Positions 10,576 to 22,014 of a DNA stretch of 64,000 nt are shown here, one piece after another. The notes under the pieces were generated by a model. The model was not told where the DNA came from. It made no database searches and saw only the letters and a program-made list of their open reading frames with translations. Numbering within the stretch: position 1 is the first letter of the stretch; every line of letters starts with the position of its first letter. A program made the translations under genes and the position numbers. The stretch comes from Malurus cyaneus samueli (taxonomy: Eukaryota > Chordata > Aves > Passeriformes > Maluridae), in assembly GCA_009741485.1 (NCBI GenBank), contig CM019229.1, forward strand, positions 2,569,175 to 2,633,174, written 5' to 3'.

Positions 10576-13500
10576 AATGCACAAAAGGAAGGGGAGCAAT
10601 GCCTGGCAAAAGGCAGATTTCTCTGTCCAACCTGTGTCCAGAGAGCTGCCGCTTCACAGCTGCTCTGCACCCATGGGTGATTCCTGTTGGGGACACACTC
10701 CCAGCTCTGACATTCCCAGGACAGTGGAACAGCCAGTGGTACCCGGGAGATGAAAATTCAGCCAAATGCTGATGGAATCAGGCCTTCATTCCCCCCCAGG
10801 TGCTGTGATACCTGCCAGACCCTTTAAAAGGGTTCAGCTTCACAGCTCTTCTTTGGTTCTGTGTCCTCCTCCCTGGTGGGGTGTGATTAGATGGGATGTG
10901 TGTGGAAATATGGGATAGAAATAGTCCCAGAGAGAAGATTATCCTGTATTTGTGCAAAAGATTTTATTTTAAATGGCTCCTTTTATTTTAAATGGTCACC
11001 TGGTTTAGTTCAGGTAGTCTAAAGGTGCTTTTGAGAGATGATTTTTGTTTTTTTAAATTGCTCATTGCTTTGTCCTCTGATGAATGAGGAATGGGGTTTC
11101 CCTGAGGTCACAAATGGCTCACAAAGCTTGGCTTTAAAAAATGTGGAAGGTGAGGGACAGAGCTGTTTTGTTTATTTTAATGAAGTCTGTAGGCTGTGAC
11201 TCCAGAGCTGGAAAACTCCTAGAAATTGCTCAGGTAAGAAAATGCTGATATTCCAAATTTTTGCTTCTGAAGGGAAAGGATGGGGCTTGTTTGAAGACAA
11301 AGCCACTCCTTTGGCCACTTCTGACCCTATAAAATTACGAGGAATTAAGCTATTGTTCACCACTTGACCAGATCAGGATTGAAGTAAAACTTCTGAAAAA
11401 ATCAAACAGACAACTGGGAAAAAAACCTCAAATATTTCCGACAGTGTAACAGTGTTGGCTTAGATCTTTAGAGATACTTATCCCCCTCATTTGCCTTGAT
11501 TTCTCCATAAATTAGATACTTAAATATTTCTTGCTTCAGATCCTCGGGACTTACTTTCTTTCAAGGAAGGCAAACTTTTGAAGTTTTCTTTCGGAATAGA
11601 CCTAAAAGGTCAGGAATACTGACTGCTCTGACATCAAAAGCTCCTTTATTAATATTTGTTGAAATATTTAATGCCACCAGGTAATGGAGCTCTAATGAGA
11701 GATGCATAATAAGGACAGAAACTTCTTTCAAGTCTTTTTTTTTTTTTTTTGCAAGATTTCAAGTGAGAAGAGAGACAGAGACCATACAGAGAAGTCACTC
11801 TTGATTATTCATCGCCTCAATTTTACAGAGGAAGTAATAAGCTAGATTGGCAGAGTAATTAGAAGTTTGAGGATTAGGATTTCCTCTAGAATTAGGACTA
11901 AATGTTTGGGAAAGAAACCCTACACTTGAAGGCTTTCAACTCCAAAAAGCCTTTAAATCTACAAAACTCAGTCTTGGGAGCACCTTCTGCAGTGACTTTT
12001 CCAAGGGAACATTAAAAATCCACAAGCCAGGAACTTCTTAATGACCCTGTGAGAGATGGAAGGGACGTTTCTGTCTCTTGGAATTAAAGATTCACCTTCA
12101 GGTGGGAAATTTATCTGGGATAAAGGGCACAAATGAGGCTTCCAATCTGTCTCAGCTGAAGACAAAAAATAGGGAAGGTTGGAATTAGGGATGGATCCAT
12201 TTTCAGGAGCTCTGCACGTGTCCATGACACCCAAGTGAGGCCAATCAGTTTCAGAAACACTCGAGCAGCAAGTTTGGATTTTTTGGTGCAGAGTCACACT
12301 GATCTGGGAGTGAGGGATCCTGGTGCCTTGTATTTAATGGAAAAGGCAGAAAAACCCCAAAACTAGGATCTCTTGGGGTTTCAACTCTAAGCATCCTCCC
12401 AGCAGTCTCTGCACCCTTGTCAATAAGGAAACACCTGCACAGGGGGTTCACAAATCAGCCCCTTTGGTTCACTGACACCTTCTCCACCTCCTCCTCCTCC
12501 GTGACCCTGATGTCTCCATTTTTTCTCACATCTCCTCACTCTCCCCCTCCATCCTCCCCTGCAGGGTGGTGACCAGGGACTGAGGCTGAAAGCTAATGGC
12601 AATGCAAATGAACTTGAATTCTTCTTAAATATGAGACCTTATGTCATCACAGAGGTGTAGCCAGCATCTCTGATAGGTCCACAGTGGCCAACAGCCTGTT
12701 CATCACCCTCAGAGCCATCAGAGATTGGCCTTAAAATACAGGGGGCAGGGCTCTTTTTGGTGGACATGATGAGGAAAGCTTCCAGAATCTTCTCACAGGA
12801 GCCTTTTATGTGGTCTTTCCCCACCACTAAAAAACTGAACCTAGCAAAACCATGACAGGAGCCCAGCTGGGGTTGAGCCCTCCAGGAATGCTCCTGGAAA
12901 GCCCCACTGTGCCCAAGATTTGTGCTCAAATCCGTTAGATCAGGGTGGAACAAGGCAGCACAAAACCAGGGGATTTGAAACAGTTTCTGGAAATACTTGG
13001 CAAAATCCTTTAACTGTGAGAGCGACAGAATTTAAAAATGGCTTTTAAGTTAATCCCTAATGAGGGAGCCTTGCTGCAGAGGAGCAGGGCTTGGCTGGTC
13101 TGGTGCAGAGCGAGAGAGAAATCAGAAATTCCGATGATGTTGGTTCAGGGAAGGTGCTGGGAACGAGCTGAGGATGCTTTTTGGGAACTGCAGCGGCAGG
13201 AGAGGAGCACGGGAAAGTCTGGGAGGATCTGCAACTCTACCCAGGCACCTCTAATTCAATTATACCTGTCCCTCTGGGGAGAACTTTAATTACATTACAA
13301 ATTAATTTTACTTAAAGAACAGTTGGTAAAAGCCTACGGGTCTGCATTGATTTATTTTTCCCTCGGCCTTCTCTTTCAACTTTCCCTGTTTTGAATTGTT
13401 CTGATTAGCTTCCTCTGCTTGATGCTCCCTATCTCTACAACTGCTCTGCAAAAAGAACTGCAGGAGCTTTGGAAAAAGGCTGGGGATTTCTTTAGCCTTA

Positions 13501-13714
13501 TTCAAAGAACTGATGAGGAATTCTTTGAATTCTTGTGGTGTGATTAATAACAGGCCATGCTTCATGGCCCTGTAATTATCCTCCAACTTGATCAGAGATT
13601 TTCCTTCTCCGTTTGGGAAGAACTCTGGGGCCAAATAGGATTTCTCTCATGTTGCAGATGGACATTGCTCACTGAAGCACAGAACTCTGGTTCAATAAGC
13701 TGCAATTGCCTATA

Positions 13715-14000
13715 AAAATGTATTATTCTTATTTATTATTTATATATATAATTTATTATTTAAAAATATACATTTGTATTTAAATATATTTACATTTAAA
13801 ATATATTTATATTTAAACACATATTATTCTCATAATATAAAAATATATATAAAGTATAATATAAATATACATTTATATTTTAAAATATATTACATTTAAA
13901 ATAATATTTAAATACTATTATTTCTATTATACATATAATATATATATAATATATTTTAAAATTATATTAAATATGTATGGTTTAGTACATCATATCTTTA
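13715..14000. repeat. AT-rich microsatellite-like block
   Basis: The stretch consists almost entirely of A and T, with TATATA, TTTAAA and ATATTTAAA permutations. Confidence 0.9.
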
Positions 14001-14166
14001 ATATATTTCATGGTTTTATTATCATCTGTTTGTGTTGCCAATATTGTAAGGTTTCTGTCAGAGCCCAGCTCTCATCCAGCCTAGAATGGCATCACTGGGT
14101 CTGGTGGCAGCAAAGGTGGATTTTCAACTGAGGCCCCTCAAAATCCACCCTGGGGACACATTGCTT

Positions 14167-14765
14167 TGGGGCAATTTGGCCATTTTTGGATGCTGGTGCT
14201 GCCTTTGAAGTCAGGACCTAGCTCCCTCTGGATATCAGAGGAAAAAGATTTCCAAGGAAAACACTTTCTAGAGCATCTTTATTTCTGTCTGCTGAGCATT
14301 TCATGTCTGCTTGCTCCAAAAGGGGGAAGTCGTGCCCTGCCAGGGTTCTCCTGCTCGGTTTAACATGAGAGGAGGATGAGGAGAGGGAAGTAAAAGGTTC
14401 AGCACCTCCTTCTGATGGCTTTGGATGTGGAGATGGGGCAAAATTGAATTAATCCATGGGTGGATCCCCCTGCCCAGTGCTGGAGCAGAAGTTTGGGGCA
14501 ATTTGGGTTTGTTTGGATGCTGGTGTTGCCTTTGAAGTCAGGAACCAACTCCCTCTGGATATCAATCTGCAGCATTTCCAAGGAAAAAAGCTTTCTGGAG
14601 CATTTTTATTTAAGTCTGCTGAGCATTTCACGTCTGCTTGCTCCAAAAGGGGAGAGTTTTGCCCTGCTGAGGTTCTGCTGTGAGAGGAGGGTGAGGAGAG
14701 GCTCAGCAACTGCTTCTGATGGCTTTGGACATGGAGATGGGGCAGAAATTGAATTAGTCCTTGGT
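14167..14765. repeat. Local tandem duplication, period about 325 bp, two copies
   Basis: GGGGCAATTTGG near 14168 and again near 14496 opens two colinear copies. Shared blocks include TGCCTTTGAAGTCAGGA, CTCCCTCTGGATATCA, GTCTGCTTGCTCCAAAAGGG and TCTGATGGCTTTGGA. The copies differ by substitutions and small indels, so the duplication is not recent. Confidence 0.9.
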
Positions 14766-16004
14766 TGACTGACAAAAAGGAGTTCAAAATCTCTTAATTA
14801 AGAGCTGAATTCAAGTGTGTGGGGTGAAGGGATGCTCGCACGGCCTTTGCCAGCAGCACAACCTGGAAATGAAATAAAGGCGTTTGCATCAAACTTTTCC
14901 TCCTTAAATCACATCTCAGGATGCTTTTGATGAAGGCAAATGAAATTATGTGAGGTTTGAACACCGGGAGGTCCAAAGGACAAAATTACATTTTCAATTA
15001 TTTAGGCAGGGCCTGCTCAGAGGGAATCGTGTGTCGGGTCCTGCTGCTCCTGCAGCTTCTCCATGGAGCCAATTCCTGCTGCCCCAGGAGCTCAGCATGT
15101 CTGGATGTCACCTCCCTCCATCCCAGCCTCGTGAGCTGGGATTTGTAGCATCTGGTACCTGCTGGGACACAGCTCCTGCTGCCCCTTCTGGGCTCTGAGC
15201 TGGGATTCATCAGCTCAGATGGGAAAGTCTGAGGGCAGCTCCTGCAAGAGCTGTTTTTTAAATGCTCTGAGTTTTAAACATTTCCTGGTTTTATCATTTT
15301 TTTAATATAATCAAAGATTTCTTGATTCTTGAAGCTCATATTAGAAAGGAGAGAAAAGCTGGAGCTTGTTCAGGTGTGAAGAGGCTTCTTCTCAAAAGCC
15401 TTAGACTGAAGATGGGAGGGAGCTGAGCTGCTCCTTCCTGTGCCCAGCCCTTCCCTGGGCTCTGAGATCCAGAGCATGGATCCTGTCTCCTGGTAGGAAA
15501 GAGGCTGTGGATCCCAGACTTTATCATCTTACTCCTCAAATGGGAGCTGTCGCCCTTGAGAGTCTCCTTCTGTGATCTTGCCATTCTTTTCAAGGAGTCA
15601 GGTCACATGGGATCATTAACACTCGCCTGGAATTTCCTCCCCTTCTCCAAGGGCTGGCACAAGTGTCCTTGCAGCCTCCTCACCAAGGTGGCCATAAAGC
15701 CTCTCTCATCTCGTTACTGCCTCCTGGATTTCAGTTGACTTTATCCCATGTTGTTCCATGACTGGCTTTCATTTAAAATTTCAAATCTAAAACCTATTTT
15801 TGGTTTTTTTTTGGGTCATTGAAGCAGCATTTTCCAAGCCATTTTCAAAGATAGCCAGCAGCACAGAATGGAGCTGGATCAGCTCTGTTCGCTCCATGTG
15901 GAGGTGCAGGGCTGGGAATGGGAACCCAGGCAGCTGAGAAGGACCCACATTCCCTCTTCTGTCTCTGCCCAAATTCAGCTGAAGCTGCAGGTTGTAGGAG
16001 GTCA

Positions 16005-16445
16005 GAGAATGATCAAATCATGGAATATCCCGAGCTGGATGGACCCCCAGGATCACCCAGCCCAGCCCCTGTCCCTGCCCAGACCCCCCAACAGCCCCAC
16101 CCTGTCCATCCCTGGCAGCGCTGTCCAAACGCTCCTGGAGCTCTGGCAGCCTCGGGGCCGGGACCATTCCCTGGGGAGCCTGGGCAGTGCCAGCACCCTC
16201 TGGGGACACAAGAACCTTTCCCTGCTCTCCAGCCTGAGCCTGCCCTGGCCCAGCTCCAGCCGTTCCCTGGCTCCTGTCCCTCTCCCACAGCTGCCCCACA
16301 GTTCAAAGCACCTGGAATCCAGCATTATCCAGGTGAAGTTTTCCCTGTATCTGTTGTCCCTTGCCTGTCCCTGTGCACCTCTGAGCAAAGTTTGGCACCA
16401 TCTTCTCTTTATCATTCCTGGAATCGTAAAACTGGAATTACAGCA
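16005..16445 (-). mobile_element. CR1 LINE 3' fragment
   Basis: The tail region TCATGGAATATCCCGAGCTG leads into CCCCAACAGCCCCACCCTGT and CTCTCCAGCCTGAGCCTGCC, a standard avian CR1 3' end in reverse orientation. The middle part is almost identical to the copy at 27213-27420. Confidence 0.92.
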
Positions 16446-17377
16446 GACTTTGTTGTAGCATCTGTGCTGTTACAGCCTTTCAGCACCTCCTGTACTGCAC
16501 TAAACAAGGTGATTAATCCCCACCTTTCAAAGTTTGATTCCTTCCCTCATCTTTTCTCTAGAGACACACGCTCACCTTCTGCCATTTAATTTTTCTTGGT
16601 AGTGTTAGGTGTGTTTTGCCTATTTTTTTGGGTTTTTTTTGCTTTTAACATTTCACTCTTGCTGTTGCTTATTGGCCTCCAGACCCAAACTGAAAATGCC
16701 AAAGGCAGCGTTTGCTGTAGCTCCAAGTCCTCCAAACTTGATGTGGCAATTGAAGCCTCCAGCTCTGTTCTTTCTGCCCTTTGTTTCATCATAGGTGATA
16801 AATTTTCCCATCAAAACCTTTCCAGCCTGGGATATGTGAAGGAAAGGAAACAGAACAGGCTCTTCATGATTACAGGGCTTTTTATTTTACATAATAAAAA
16901 ATAATATGGTAACAGGAGACACAACACCTCTGAATATGAGCCCTCAGAGTCAGCACTTCTGTTGGGTAGGGAGGTATTTTTATCACGGAGGACGTTACAA
17001 AAAGAATTACACCCCACACCCAAAAGTTTCCATCCCTTGCGAGACAGAAGTCCCAGACGTTGTCTTTGTGATTAAATTAGACATTAAAAAAAATTAAATG
17101 CAGAGCTTTCCTTTAAAATTAATTTATAGAGACAATGAGAATATTATTTAATGCTCCTGCCCCCATCCCAGAGTCCACATGAATGTTGCCTTCACAGCTC
17201 ATGGACACTCAGAAATTATTGAAACACACTGGTCCAGGCTCCTGTTTGCCACTGCTCAGGGATTTCCTTCTGCCAGAGGCCCTTGTGATGGGAAAAAAGG
17301 AGGAAGAAATTCCCCACGCGAGGAGATCTGCCCAGCGAGGCCTCGTGGGTTGATTTGATCTCTTTTCCCATTTCTAG

Positions 17378-17488
17378 ATTTCGCAGAGTTTGTGTTTCTG
17401 GGGCTGTTTCTCACTGAGATGTCGCTGAAGATGTACGGGCTGGGCCGAGAATTACTTCCACTCTTCATTCAACTGCTTTGACTTTGGG
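17378..17488 (+). CDS. CACNA1B: CACNA1B exon 12, IIS2 segment (frame broken as sequenced)
   Basis: The acceptor is CCCATTTCTAG. The exon reads (t)at then FAEFVFLGLFLTEMSLKMYG, the second membrane helix of domain II. After LG at 17445 the frame breaks: the bases 17446-17452 give seven nucleotides where nine are expected for Pro-Arg-Asn/Ser, after which YFHSSFNCFDFG reads in frame. One G also appears to be missing at the donor, because exon 13 starts on a full codon and the text reads TTTGGG-TGAGTG where GGGG-TGAGTG is expected. Three bases are therefore missing, two or more of them at short homopolymers. Read literally, the frame meets a stop at 17479-17481. I take these as sequencing errors, because the protein is conserved on both sides. 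The exact 3' end is uncertain by one base. Confidence 0.9.
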
Positions 17489-17514
17489 TGAGTGACACCC
17501 AGCCAGGGGGATAA

Positions 17515-17835
17515 ATTATGGGGATGGTTTGGGTGGAAGGGACTTTGAAATCATCTCATTGCACACCCTGCAGGGATGAGGATGGGCCCTTCCACCATCC
17601 CAGGTGCTGAAAGGCTCATCCAGCCTGGCCTTGGACATTTCCAGGGATGGAGCAGCCACAGCTTCTCTGGGAATTCTATTCCAACCCTCACAAACCTCAC
17701 AGGGAAAAACTTCCCAATATCCACTCTAACCTTGCCCTCTGGAAGTGGAATCCTTCTCCTGTCACTCCATGCCCTTGAAGAACCTCCCAGTACAAAGCGT
17801 GTCTCTGCTGCCATTCAGGTGCTGGGAATTTAGGG
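17515..17835 (-). mobile_element. CR1 LINE 3' fragment
   Basis: GGATGGTTTGGGTGGAAGGG begins the reversed CR1 tail. It is followed by CATCCAGCCTGGCCTTGGAC and AGCAGCCACAGCTTCTCTGG. It lies 27 bp downstream of exon 12. Confidence 0.9.
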
Positions 17836-18279
17836 ATGAGATATAGAGATACCTGGAGGGGCTGGGAGTGTCTCCTGCAGGGAGCAGTGGCTCTATGAAT
17901 TAGCACCACTGAAATTCCTTAGCTCCCCTTGTTATCCTCCTTTCAGAAGGGGTGGACAGCTGGGGATTTCATCCCCCAGTTCTGAGCTGCTCCCATCAGC
18001 AGCATCATCACCCGAAGGGCTCCGATTGCCAGGAGATCTCTCCCTCCCATTCCAATGACTGAAAACAGGAAAAAACTCCAAACCCCCACATCTTCCTGCT
18101 CGTGTCCGTCCCACTGAGCAGCCTGCACCTCCAGTCACATGGGCAGGGCTGTTCAAACCTCCATGCCCAGAACAGTGAACACCTGATGAAGTGATGGGAG
18201 AGCAATAATTCAAATTCTTTCCATGCAGGAGTCCAGGCTCCCCCTTGGTGCTGGAACTGATACCTTATCAGGCTTACCT

Positions 18280-18690
18280 AAAGCAGAGTGGGCCAGAAAA
18301 TGAGAGAATCCAAAGCAGTTCTGTTATTGCAGGGCCTTCAGGGCCATTCAGGGCAGACCCAGCCCAGCCAGGGGCTGCACCCACAATGGACAATGGCTCA
18401 CGGCTTTTTCACCCTTTCTCACTTTTGTCCATTTGCACATCGGGATTTGCTGAATCCTCCAATTGCAGCTGCAGCCAATGCAGTCAAAAACTCCAACTTG
18501 GCTCCCCCAATTCTCTGTTGTTCCATCTCTTGGGCCTGCACAGGGAGGTGTCCTTGAGTGGGGCTGCAGAGGAATTGTTTTGTGTAAAAATGGGAGAGCA
18601 GGAGCTCAGCACTGTCTGTGGAGTCTGGAGTTAAACACTGAAGAATTCCAGGGTTACAGAGATGTGGAAATAGGGAAACTGAAATCCTGA
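18280..18690. repeat. Dispersed repeat of about 410 bp, copy 1
   Basis: It begins near CCTAAAGCAGAGTGGGCCAG and ends near GGAAACTGAAATCCTGA. It shares almost the whole sequence with 57645-58062 and 45075-45485, and its 3' three quarters with 31402-31706. I cannot name the family. It has no coding capacity and could be a solo LTR or another non-autonomous element. The text flanking each copy differs, as expected of separate insertions. Confidence 0.8.
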
Positions 18691-19784
18691 GGGATCAGAA
18701 CTGCAGCTCTGGTGTGGATGGCAGGGCTGGGTTTGGCTCCCTGAACACAGAGCAGGCATGTGGATGTTAATTGATTCATTAAAGTCTGTTAGGCTGCAAT
18801 CTGTGCTCGAAGAGGAGAACTGGGCCTCTTTTATCTCCTGGCATGGGCTGAGCAGGGCTGGGGCTGCTGTGACTGCCCTGATCCAGAGCTTTGGGTACAG
18901 CCACAGGCACAGGGAGAGCAGGGCAGGTCACTGCGCTCAGCACCAGCCCAGCTCTGCAATTCAGGCTGGGGTTTCAGGGCTTTATCTGTCAAAATGCCAT
19001 GAGTGACTCTTTTCCCCAAAATTGCCCTGCTCCCACAAAAGAGGAGTTGTCACCTTCAGTGAGTGACCCTCCTCAATCCAAGGCTGCAGGCAGAGCCCGT
19101 TTATTCTGTTTGTGGAAGCTCAGAATGAATGGAATCTGAGATGAAAGCCTCCAGCTCAGGAATCACCCGTGTCCAGCAGCCGAGGTTTGACAAAGCTGTC
19201 CCAGCATGGGATTGTCCTCTCCAGGGTGTCCTGGCAGCTGTGGTGGCTCCGAGGGCTGGGATGGGCTGGACTGCACAGCCCAAGGGACAGTGTCCGAACC
19301 CAGACTGTCCCCAGAGGAAATCAGAGCACAAATCACTGTTTAGGGGTGACACTGCCTCGTGGCTGACATGAGGCCGATATCCCGCTTTGGGTGGGCTCTG
19401 AGCTGCCCCCAGTGCTCGCTGCTGCTTTCCTTGGATCCCTGCACCCAGGACACTCTTTCCACAGCAATCAGGGGCAGGTAATTGAGGAGCTTGCACAGAG
19501 CCAAAGATGAACTCTTGGAGGTCTCTGCGCTCTGTGGTGTGCACAGCGCTGGCTCTGAGCTCTGCCGAGCGTTTCCCAGGAGGCAAAGCCGCTGATCTGT
19601 TTCTAATTCCTCCTCCTGCAGAGAATCCTCAGGGATCCTCCTCCCAGCCATGTTTTTTCCTCCCTCACCCACCTTCCAGCCCCCGGAATGAATTCAGCCC
19701 TGGAACATCACAGAGATGTGTCCCCAGTTTAGTGTGACAAACCAGCGGGACGAGAGCGTGCGAGCGCAAAGGATGGAACAACAA

Positions 19785-20250
19785 ATCACAGCGACATCAG
19801 CCCTGGGAGCAACAGCCCAGCGGGGTCTGGTGTGGAACAGGCTCCCAGGAGAGCCTGCAGAGACACCAGGAAAATTAATTACCACTGGATGGGTTGAGGA
19901 GAGGTTTTTGCTGATTCACAAGGGATTCACAAGGCTTCGAGAAAAGTTTTGGTTTCTTTTTTGTCAGCGAGAGACACTGGATGAGCAGCTGTTGGGAATC
20001 TCCCTGTCCCACTGTATTTCCTGGAGATCTGGGTATCTTTGAAAATTCCTTCTTGAGCACCCTGCAAAACAACTGCTCATCAAAACAACAAATCAGAGCC
20101 ACATCGTCCCTGGGAGTGGCAGTCCAGTGGGATCTGGTGTGGAACAGGCACCCAGGAGAGCCTGCAGAGATACCAGGAGCATTTATGACCAGTGGAACAC
20201 GTGGAGGGGCTGAGGAAACATTTTTGCTGATTCCTGATGCTGCAAGAAAA
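19785..20250. repeat. Tandem duplication, period about 300 bp
   Basis: CAACAAATCACAGCGACATC near 19788 recurs as CAACAAATCAGAGCCACATC near 20088. Both are followed by GGTGTGGAACAGGC or GATCTGGTGTGGAACAGGC, GAGAGCCTGCAGAGA, TTTTTGCTGATTC and AAAAGTTTTGGTT. The second unit also continues past 20250 with the matching GATGAGCGGCTGTTGGGAATC. Confidence 0.88.
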
Positions 20251-21004
20251 GTTTTGGTTCCTTTTCCTTTAGATGGAAGTAACTGGATGAGCGGCTGTTG
20301 GGAATCTCCCTTTCCACTGTATTTCCTGCAAGATCAGGGTGTTCAAGCAGGAATTTTCAAAGACACCCAAATTTCTGTCCAGGAAAGGCATTTCCAGCCC
20401 TGCTCCCCCCATGAATCCTGTCCCCAGCACAAACCAGCTGGGCTCTGGTGAGAACCAGTTCCAAACTGGTGTTTGTGGTGTGCTCTGCCCAGCTGGGAGC
20501 TGGGACCTCAGAAATGAGGGGTTCATGTGGATAATACCCACAAATACGTGCCAAATTGGCAGGGAAATGCCTGTTTGATCCCATTAACTCCCCAAAAACC
20601 TGGGTGGGTGTAATTGCTATGCTCACCCCATTCCTGTTAGTCCTTTTCCCAAGAAAGGATTTTGGAGAGGATTCTTCCATTCCTTGATGTGAATTCTCTG
20701 CCATCCTTAAGCCAAGACAAAACTTTCAAGTCCCACCTCGATTTGGAAGTTTTTGCAGTTTTTACCAGTTTTTACCCCAAGGCTGAGGGCCAGGCAGGTG
20801 ATTGGATGTGTTTGCCAGCTGCTTTGCAGGATCTTACTATAATTATTGCTTTAATTGCTCTCCTCAAGGCTCTCAGCTGCCAGAAGTTTCTGGTAGATTT
20901 GACCCAGAGCTGCTGCTCTGCTCCAGGTGAAGATTTTAGTCCTGCTGAAGGGAAGGGGAGGATGGGGCAGTGCCCCCATGCAGGGTGTGTGGGGTGGGAA
21001 GAAG

Positions 21005-21270
21005 AATTTTTGGCATTTGCAGTTGAGCCAGTGTTAAAAAATGCCATTAAAAATTATATTAGCCTTCAAAAAAAGGTATTTTTAAGGCAGTTTGATGTTG
21101 GAGAAGAAAGCAACAATCTCCTTTGTGTGTAAAAGTCACAGGGGCACTTGCTGTTGAACCAATGTTAAAAAATATGATTAAAAATTATGATGTCCTTCAA
21201 AAAATATATTTTTAAGGTAATTTGATACTGGAGGAGAGAACAACCAGCTCCTTTGTTTGCAAAAATCATG
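21005..21270. repeat. Tandem duplication, period about 132 bp
   Basis: Two copies contain GTTAAAAAATG/ATATG-ATTAAAAATTAT, CCTTCAAAAAA, TATTTTTAAGG and TTTGATGTTGGAG or TTTGATACTGGAG. The tract has several short A and T runs. Confidence 0.85.
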
Positions 21271-21456
21271 GGATGTTCTCCACCTGGGTGTGGCCAGACT
21301 GGGATGGAGGAAGCTGGGATGAGGTTTCCCGCTGCTCCTGGGTCATTTATGATTCTCCTGAGGTTTTTGTAAGAAAAAGAGCCCAAGCTCTGATTCCTGG
21401 GCTTTCCTGGGAAGCAGCCCCAGGAGCTCAGCAGGAGTTGTGCCCTCTCCTCACAG

Positions 21457-21569
21457 GTCATCGTGGGCAGCATTTTCGAGGTCATTTGGGCTGCGGTGAA
21501 GCCGGGAACGTCCTTTGGCATCAGCGTCCTGAGAGCCCTGCGGCTGCTGAGGATTTTCAAAGTGACCAA
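21457..21569 (+). CDS. CACNA1B: CACNA1B exon 13, IIS3 end and IIS4 voltage sensor
   Basis: The 113-nt exon has acceptor CTCCTCACAG and donor GTAAGT. It begins in frame with [20 protein letters not shown] and continues with [17 protein letters not shown], plus aa of the final Lys codon. The [13 protein letters not shown] stretch is the S4 voltage sensor of domain II, with basic residues every third position (R, R, R, K, K). The frame is intact. Relative to mammalian Cav2.2 as I remember it, the few changes (I/V, V/I, T/S) are conservative. Spliced to exon 14, the phase aa|g restores Lys followed by Tyr-Trp. Confidence 0.97.
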
Positions 21570-21892
21570 GTAAGTGCAGCTCCCTCTGCGCTCCCAGCAG
21601 GCTCTGAGCACCCCAGGAGATCTGGGAGGAGTGCTCTCCATGTTTATCAGCAATAAATTAATGATTAGATGGCTCAAAAAGGTAAAAATAATAAAAAAAC
21701 CCCAGTGTCCCAAAGCCCAGGAGTAGCTGGCACAAAAGCTCTGTGTGTCCACAACTCCAGGGGCTGCGCTGGAGGACAGGATAGGAGGAAACTGCAGGTG
21801 GAGAATTCCCCTTTCCTTTACTGGGCAGGTGGAAATTGAGGGAATTCCTGAGCTTGTACTTGCATCCATAAGGAATTTTAACAGTCCTTTCC

Positions 21893-22014
21893 ATTCTTTC
21901 ATTTCTTTCTTTCCTTCTTTCTTTTCTTTCCTTTCTTTCCTTTCATTCTTTCTTGTCTCTTTCCCTTTCTTTCTTTCTTTGTTTCTTTTCTGTCTTTCCT
22001 TCCTTTCTTTCCCC
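21893..22014. repeat. TTTC-type polypyrimidine microsatellite
   Basis: The plus strand is built from CTTT and TTCC units. The opposite strand is pure AAAG/GGAA. Confidence 0.95.

Larger units (their letters stand above)
9862..17377 (+). other. CACNA1B: Intron 11, non-coding
   Basis: The intron is about 7.5 kb. It contains CR1 fragments (about 9930-10330 and 16005-16445), a 25-bp minisatellite (about 10423-10575), a poly-T tract (about 11737-11751), an AT microsatellite block (about 13715-14000) and a diverged local duplication (about 14167-14455 and 14493-14765). The rest is unique-looking sequence without recognisable exons. Confidence 0.8.
17489..21456 (+). other. CACNA1B: Intron 12, non-coding
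   Basis: The intron is about 4 kb. It contains a CR1 fragment (about 17515-17835), the first copy of the 410-bp dispersed repeat (about 18280-18690), a diverged tandem duplication of about 300 bp (about 19785-20250) and a smaller tandem duplication (about 21005-21270). It ends at the CTCCTCACAG acceptor. Confidence 0.8.
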
